Source: Chromatiales bacterium (GTDB lineage Bacteria; Pseudomonadota; Gammaproteobacteria; Chromatiales; Chromatiaceae). From it: a DNA stretch of 10,236 bases. The notes under the pieces were generated by a model. It was given only the letters and a program-made list of their open reading frames with translations, did no database searches and was not told where the DNA came from. Positions 6,658-10,236 of the stretch are shown here, piece by piece. The stretch is from NCBI GenBank assembly GCA_022360595.1, contig JAKSCN010000322.1, forward strand, positions 1-10,236. Direction: 5' to 3'. Position 1 is the stretch's first letter. Each line of letters opens with the position of its first letter. The position numbers and the translations under genes were made by a program.

Positions 6658-7092
6658 ATGACTCAATTGTACGGTGGCTGCCACTGCGGCAACATCAAGC
6701 TGGAGATCACACTGAGCGACACTCTGGAGAGCTACCATCCCCGAGCCTGCGATTGTGATTTCTGCCGAAGCCACGGCGCAGCTTATATCTCCGACAGAAA
6801 TGGGGCGGTAAAAATGACTGCGGCCCGGGAGTCCGACCTGCGCCGACACCGTCAGGGTAGCGGTATTGCCGATTTTCTTATCTGCAACAACTGCGGTGTT
6901 TTGGTGGCGGTCAGTTACCAGGAGGAGGCGGCGTTATATATGTCAATCAACAGCCGCGCCGTTTCAGCACCTGATAAATTCGGTGACGCCGAAGTCACTT
7001 CACCAAAACAGCTTTCGGATGCCGAACGGGTTCAGCGCTGGAAAGAGCTCTGGTTTTCCGATACCGCCATCAACATCTTGCAAAAGCGCTAA
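6658..7092 (+). CDS. GFA/CENP-V family zinc-binding protein
   Basis: A 144-residue protein of the GFA (glutathione-dependent formaldehyde-activating enzyme-like, CENP-V/S) family. Zinc ligands are in place: GGC8HC10GN, C31-D-C33-D-F-C36 and C76-NN-C79-G, the two-zinc arrangement of the mss4-like fold. The founding Gfa protein was reported to help add formaldehyde to glutathione, but most relatives are uncharacterised and the actual substrate here is unknown. ATG 6658 is preceded by GGAGG at 6648-6652 with 5-nt spacing, so it is preferred to TTG 6655. The stop overlaps that of the convergent phosphoesterase gene by 4 bp, with no terminator between them. The divergent LysR gene is the likely regulator. 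Confidence 0.87.
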   Translation: MTQLYGGCHCGNIKLEITLSDTLESYHPRACDCDFCRSHGAAYISDRNGAVKMTAARESDLRRHRQGSGIADFLICNNCGVLVAVSYQEEAALYMSINSRAVSAPDKFGDAEVTSPKQLSDAERVQRWKELWFSDTAINILQKR

Positions 7093-7928
7093 CCGACCTT
7101 CGCCTTAGCCTCGGAGAAGGCTATCTCGTCACCCTGCCGCGCCTTCGTCTGCTCAATCCAATCGATCAGCTCAATGCGCCCGTCGTAGTGCTCAACCAGC
7201 GCGGTGCAGCTCTCCACCCAATCGCCGCAATTGAGATAGTCGAGGCCATTTATCTGCTTGATCGCGGCATGATGGATATGCCCACAAACCAGCCCATCGA
7301 CTTGACGCTTCTGGACCTCACGGGTCACAGCGTCTTCGAAATTACTGATATAGCTGACCGCATTTTTCACCTTATGCTTGAGGTAGGCGGCAAGCGACCA
7401 GTAACCCAATCCCAACCGGCGGCGCAAGGCATTGAAGTGACGATTCAGCGCCAACAACCAATCGTAGGCGTGATTACCCAGTATCGATAGGTATTTGGCG
7501 CACTTCACGACCGAATCAAACTCATCACCATGGAGTACCAACAGCCGCTTACCGGCAGCCGTGGTGTGGATGTCATCCCGTTTGATCGCCACATTGCCAA
7601 ACACCAGTCCGGCATGATCACGGAACACCTCATCATGATTGCCGGGAATAAAGATCACCTTGGTCTCATGCTTGGCCTTACCCAAAATCGAGCGCACCAC
7701 ATTATTGTGGGGCTGGGGCCAATAAATACCACGCTTCATGTTCCAGACATCAACGATATCGCCAACCAGATAGAGATAGTCGCATTTCGTGCTGTGCAGA
7801 AAATCGAGCAGATACTCCGCCTGACAACCACGAAACCCCAGGTGCACATCCGAGATAAAGATAGTGCGATACTGATTGGGACGCAGCGATGTCACCGAGG
7901 AGGGTGATTGTGGGCTCTCATTGCTCAT
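7089..7928 (-). CDS. plcP: PlcP-like calcineurin-fold phosphoesterase (phospholipase C type)
   Basis: Metallophosphoesterase of 279 residues with the complete two-metal site: D27-V-H29, G56-D57-IVD60, G96-NHD99, H133-GD and G216-HIHH220. The flanking sequence (YLVGDIVDVW, YWPQPHNNVV, LHGDEFDSVVKCAKYLSILG, YWSLAAYLKHKVKNAVSYISNFE, GDWVESCTALVEH) follows the family that includes Sinorhizobium PlcP, which cleaves phosphatidylcholine and related phospholipids to diacylglycerol under phosphate starvation. Automatic annotation often names such proteins UDP-2,3-diacylglucosamine diphosphatase because of distant LpxH similarity; true LpxH is shorter and differs in these segments. The protein has no signal peptide, so it should act on the cytoplasmic membrane face. 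ATG 7928 lacks a clear ribosome site. The diacylglycerol product would suit the GT4 enzymes encoded 4-7 kb away. Confidence 0.8.
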   Translation of the reverse strand: MSNESPQSPSSVTSLRPNQYRTIFISDVHLGFRGCQAEYLLDFLHSTKCDYLYLVGDIVDVWNMKRGIYWPQPHNNVVRSILGKAKHETKVIFIPGNHDEVFRDHAGLVFGNVAIKRDDIHTTAAGKRLLVLHGDEFDSVVKCAKYLSILGNHAYDWLLALNRHFNALRRRLGLGYWSLAAYLKHKVKNAVSYISNFEDAVTREVQKRQVDGLVCGHIHHAAIKQINGLDYLNCGDWVESCTALVEHYDGRIELIDWIEQTKARQGDEIAFSEAKAKVG

Positions 7929-7961
7929 GCCGGGATTGTCACAAAAAGCTATTGCAATGAT

Positions 7962-7979
7962 GTGATCCGGGCATGACGA
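7962..7979 (-). promoter_or_regulatory. Weak Pho-box-like site upstream of plcP-like gene
   Basis: On the minus strand, TCGTCAT (7979-7973) and GGATCAC (7968-7962) are spaced by 4 bp, giving an 11-bp period. The first heptamer matches CTGTCAT at 5 of 7 positions, the second only 3 of 7. The site lies 33 bp before the start codon and resembles the better box at 2103-2120 (shared CGTCAT, C-rich spacer and TCACA). TAGCTT at 7951-7946 is a poor -10. Taken alone the match is marginal. Confidence 0.35.
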
Positions 7980-7984
7980 GTTTA

Positions 7985-8011
7985 TTGCACAGCCAAACCC
8001 CGTGCTAAAAT
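7985..8011 (+). promoter_or_regulatory. Candidate sigma-70 promoter of hslO
   Basis: TAAAAT at 8006-8011 is preceded by TG at 8003-8004, making an extended -10, with TTGCAC at 7985-7990 as a -35 after a short 15-bp spacer. The predicted leader to ATG 8044 would be about 25 nt. It overlaps the divergent plcP-like control region. Confidence 0.4.
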
Positions 8012-8043
8012 TGCCTCAATTTGGCATCACTTTACGCACAATC

Positions 8044-8925
8044 ATGAACAACCCGATAAACAATCAGGATCAACTCTACCGCTTTATTTTTGAAGACGTT
8101 GGCGTGCGTGGCGAGCTCGTTCAACTCGACGCCAGTTGGCGGGCCATTCTTGAGCGTTACGACTATCCGGAAACGGTCAGCCGCCAGCTTGGCCAGTCCA
8201 TTGCAGCATCACTGCTGTTATCAGCCACCATCAAATTCGAAGGCTCCCTGATCCTGCAGTCCCAAAGTGAAGGACCGCTTACCACCTTAGTGGCACAGGC
8301 CACGCATCAGCGCACCGTACGCGGCCTGGCCCGCTGGAACGCTGAGGTGCCGGACGGCAGATTGGCGGAGGTCTTTGGCCCCGGCAAGATCGTTATCACC
8401 ATCGATAACCAAAGTAAGGAGCGCTATCAGGGTATCGTCGGGCTAAATGGAGAAAATCTCAGCCAAGCTTTGGAAGGCTATTTCGAAACATCAGAGCAGC
8501 TTGCATCACGCTTCTGGCTGGCCGCTAGTCAGGAGCGGGCGGCAGGTCTCTTCATTCAGGAGCTGCCCAACGACGACCACGACAAAGAGCATTGGCAACG
8601 CATCGAGATGCTCGCCAACACCGTCACCGATAACGAACTACTCAATCTGGAACCCACTGAACTCCTGCACCGCCTATTCCATGAAGAGCAGGTGCGCCTG
8701 TTTGACCCGGAACCTGTCGCCTTCCGCTGCGGTTGCTCCAGTGAGCGTATCGAAAGCACTCTAAAGGCAATGGGACAAACCGAAGTGAGCCAGATCTTGA
8801 AAGAACAGGGTGAGATCGAAGCGAACTGCGAGTTTTGCAATAAGCGCTACCGCTATGACCAGGTCGATATTGAGCGTCTTTTTGCTCAGGACATCCCACT
8901 ATCGGGTTCAAGCAGCAAACACTGA
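8044..8925 (+). CDS. hslO: Hsp33 redox-regulated chaperone
   Basis: Cytosolic ATP-independent holdase switched on by oxidative unfolding. ATG 8044 gives 293 residues, the same length I recall for E. coli Hsp33, and the N-terminus DQLYRFIFEDVGVRGELVQL aligns with the family start. The in-frame GTG 8002 would add 14 unmatched residues, so it is not used. Family landmarks are GLARWNAEVP, ERYQGIVGLNGENLSQALEGYF and SEQL. The C-terminal zinc switch is intact: C229-G-C231, 30 residues, C262-EF-C265, the CXC-X27-32-CXXC pattern that releases zinc and forms disulfides under peroxide or HOCl with unfolding stress. It is divergent from the plcP-like gene across 115 bp and followed by the SIMPL gene with its own ribosome site. 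I found no convincing heat-shock sigma-32 promoter. Confidence 0.97.
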   Translation: MNNPINNQDQLYRFIFEDVGVRGELVQLDASWRAILERYDYPETVSRQLGQSIAASLLLSATIKFEGSLILQSQSEGPLTTLVAQATHQRTVRGLARWNAEVPDGRLAEVFGPGKIVITIDNQSKERYQGIVGLNGENLSQALEGYFETSEQLASRFWLAASQERAAGLFIQELPNDDHDKEHWQRIEMLANTVTDNELLNLEPTELLHRLFHEEQVRLFDPEPVAFRCGCSSERIESTLKAMGQTEVSQILKEQGEIEANCEFCNKRYRYDQVDIERLFAQDIPLSGSSSKH

Positions 8926-8944
8926 CCAGCCAGAGCCCACCCCG

Positions 8945-8972
8945 GAGGGAACCTACAAAATAACCTTCCCTC
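8945..8972 (+). terminator. Weak hairpin after hslO
   Basis: GAGGGAA (8945-8951) and TTCCCTC (8966-8972) can form a 7-bp stem with a 14-nt loop, 19 nt after the hslO stop. No T-run follows, so it is a doubtful terminator and may instead stabilise the 3' end. Confidence 0.3.
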
Positions 8973-9047
8973 TAACAGGGTGTTAAGGCTTGTAAACAGG
9001 TCGAAAACGACAATTAACCAGACACAATAGAGCCAATAGGAAATAAC

Positions 9048-9752
9048 ATGCTACGTACTTTTTTAGCCGGCACGCTGCTTGTGCTCAGCACAACGGTCAT
9101 TGCGGAAGAGACACCTCGCTACGACCGCATCAACCTCTCAGTCGAGGCCAGCGAAGAGGTCGATAACGATACCCTGGTCGCGGTACTCTACGCCCGGGAA
9201 GAGGGTGCCAACGCCGAACAGATCTCACGCCAAGTGAACCAGCGGATAAGCGCCGCTGTAGCCGAAGCGAAAAAGATCAAAGGCGTGAAAGTTCAGACTC
9301 TCGACTACTCCACCCAACCCATCTACGGCAAAGGCAGTTTCAGCAACGCCCCCAAATTGAGTGGTTGGCGTGTACAACAGTCCATTCGCCTGGAGAGCAA
9401 AGAGTCCGCCACACTAAGCCGCCTGGTGGGTGATCTGCAGAAGACCCTGGCGGTAAACAGCATTAGCTATACCGTATCCCCCGAGCGCCGCAAAACGGCT
9501 CAAGACAAAATGATCAGCGCCGCAATCAAAAACTTCAAACAGCGTGCAACACTCATCAGCAAAGAGATGGAACGTAGCGGATATCGTCTGGTCAGCATGT
9601 CCATCAACACCTCAGGATTCGCCCCTCCGCCCTATATGATGCGCGGTATGGCGAAGGCTGAAATGATGTCCGACGCAGCCCCGACACTGGAAGCGGGCAC
9701 CCAGCGCATCCAAGTCAGCATCAACGGCATGATTGAGTTGCAGCAGCAATAG
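9048..9752 (+). CDS. SIMPL domain (DUF541) periplasmic protein
   Basis: A 234-residue secreted protein. Residues 1-19 are a signal peptide (MLRTF, then a hydrophobic core, then VIA at the end), with probable cleavage before EETPRYDR, so the mature protein is periplasmic. The rest matches the SIMPL/DUF541 fold: RINLSVEASEEVDNDTLVAVLYAREEG early, VQTLDYSTQPIYGKG and WRVQQSIRLESK in the middle, then YTVSPERRKTAQDKMISAAIKNFKQRATLISKEM and a final RIQVSINGMIEL strand. SIMPL proteins include E. coli YggE, linked to lower oxidative stress, but the biochemical function is unsettled. AGGA 6 nt upstream supports ATG 9048. A run of Met and Pro (PPPYMMRGMAKAEMM) near residues 197-210 is notable beside msrA. 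Confidence 0.88.
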   Translation: MLRTFLAGTLLVLSTTVIAEETPRYDRINLSVEASEEVDNDTLVAVLYAREEGANAEQISRQVNQRISAAVAEAKKIKGVKVQTLDYSTQPIYGKGSFSNAPKLSGWRVQQSIRLESKESATLSRLVGDLQKTLAVNSISYTVSPERRKTAQDKMISAAIKNFKQRATLISKEMERSGYRLVSMSINTSGFAPPPYMMRGMAKAEMMSDAAPTLEAGTQRIQVSINGMIELQQQ

Positions 9753-9765
9753 GACAATCTCTCAC

Positions 9766-9790
9766 TTCCCGCTCACTCTCTGAGCGGGAA
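9766..9790. terminator. Bidirectional hairpin between convergent genes
   Basis: TTCCCGCTCA (9766-9775) and TGAGCGGGAA (9781-9790) form a perfect 10-bp GC-rich stem with a 5-nt loop, located between the SIMPL stop and the convergent msrA stop. Neither strand has a proper T-tract after it, so it may act as a weak shared terminator or as a 3'-end stabiliser for both transcripts. Confidence 0.55.
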
Positions 9791-9833
9791 CACCCACCTG
9801 CGTCAACTGAGGCCTGTTTACAGCCTGTTCGCA

Positions 9834-10236
9834 CTAAGCTGGACAGCTCAGCCCGGTGCCACCCAACCCACAGTAACCATTTGGATTTTTCGCCAGATAC
9901 TGCTGGTGATAGCTCTCTGCATAATAGAAGGCAGGCGCCTCCAATACCTCTGTTGTGATAGCGCTATAGCCGGCGCCGCTCAGAGCCTTCTGGAAACGCT
10001 GTCGGGAAGCCTCCGCCAACTCACGTTGATCTTCGGAGTAGACGTAGATACCCGAGCGGTACTGGGTACCCACATCATTGCCCTGGCGCATCCCTTGGGT
10101 CGGATCATGGCTCTCCCAAAAGACCTTCAGCAGTTGATCATAGCTGATCTCACCGGGATCATAGACCACTAACACCACCTCGTTGTGCCCTGTCATACCG
10201 GTACACACCTCATCATAGGTGGGATTGGGCGTAACC
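9834..10236 (-). CDS. msrA: Peptide methionine (S)-S-oxide reductase MsrA, 5' end outside window
   Basis: C-terminal 133 residues of MsrA, which reduces methionine-S-sulfoxide in proteins with thioredoxin. The frame is open to the window edge, reading VTPNPTYDEVCTGMTGHNEVVLVVYDP; this is the segment that follows the catalytic GCFWC motif in the family, so that motif and the start lie beyond position 10236. Also present are FWESHDPTQGMRQGNDVGTQYRSGIY and the ending KNPNGYCGLGGTGLSCPA, whose cysteines fit the resolving cysteines used for thioredoxin recycling. The internal GTG at 10208 is therefore not a start. Oxidised-methionine repair fits thematically with Hsp33 and the SIMPL gene upstream, although msrA is convergent to them and separately transcribed. 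Confidence 0.95.
   Translation of the reverse strand, partial: VTPNPTYDEVCTGMTGHNEVVLVVYDPGEISYDQLLKVFWESHDPTQGMRQGNDVGTQYRSGIYVYSEDQRELAEASRQRFQKALSGAGYSAITTEVLEAPAFYYAESYHQQYLAKNPNGYCGLGGTGLSCPA

Noticed and set aside
7089..7928. Annotation of the phosphoesterase as LpxH (UDP-2,3-diacylglucosamine hydrolase)
   Set aside because: The GDWVESCTALVEH, YWSLAAYLKHKVKNAVSYISNFE and HGDEFD segments fit the PlcP family better, and the protein is longer than typical LpxH. A profile search against both families would settle it.
7944..8043. Heat-shock sigma-32 promoter for hslO
   Set aside because: No CTTGAA-like -35 paired with CCCCAT-like -10 at proper spacing; the extended -10 sigma-70 element is a better fit.
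10206..10208. GTG 10208 as start of msrA
   Set aside because: The frame continues upstream with VTPNPTYDE, a conserved MsrA segment, so the gene is cut by the window edge rather than starting here.

Overview
The window looks like chromosomal DNA of a free-living or symbiotic gammaproteobacterium. The clues are a canonical 293-residue Hsp33 with its CXC-X30-CXXC zinc site, a GcvA-type LysR regulator, a SIMPL periplasmic protein, MsrA, and dense bacterial gene packing at moderate-to-high GC. The intergenic repeat at the left edge resembles dispersed repeats I associate with sulfur-oxidising gammaproteobacteria, but this is only an impression. No phage, insertion sequence, CRISPR, rRNA or tRNA is visible.

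Layout. Positions 1-241 are non-coding, with a large imperfect inverted-repeat structure and a terminator-like hairpin. Positions 242-2009 (minus) hold a GT4 glycosyltransferase gene that overlaps a PAP2 phosphatase gene. A 174-bp divergent intergenic region leads to a second GT4 glycosyltransferase on the plus strand (2184-3338). Positions 3380-5410 (plus) hold a candidate ECF41 promoter, an azoreductase fused to an NTF2/SnoaL-like domain, and an overlapping ECF41-type sigma factor gene that carries its own C-terminal SnoaL-like domain. Convergent to it is a LysR regulator (5436-6314, minus). Divergent from the regulator are a 60-residue small protein and a GFA/CENP-V zinc protein (6455-7092). 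Tail-to-tail with the latter is a PlcP-like calcineurin-fold phosphoesterase (7089-7928, minus). Next come hslO (8044-8925) and a SIMPL protein (9048-9752), and the window ends inside msrA on the minus strand (9834-10236).

Two systems stand out. (1) The PlcP-like phosphoesterase, two DAG-glycosyltransferase-like GT4 enzymes and a PAP2 phosphatase form a plausible set for replacing phospholipids with phosphorus-free glycolipids. This is supported by 11-bp-periodic Pho-box-like repeats in the promoter between the two glycosyltransferases and a weaker one before the phosphoesterase. (2) The ECF41 sigma factor and its partner form a two-gene autoregulatory unit. A TGTCACA-N16-TGTC element close to the published ECF41 promoter lies upstream, and the partner is an unusual azoreductase-NTF2 fusion. 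The remaining genes (Hsp33, MsrA, GFA protein) share a redox and electrophile-stress flavour but are probably independent units.
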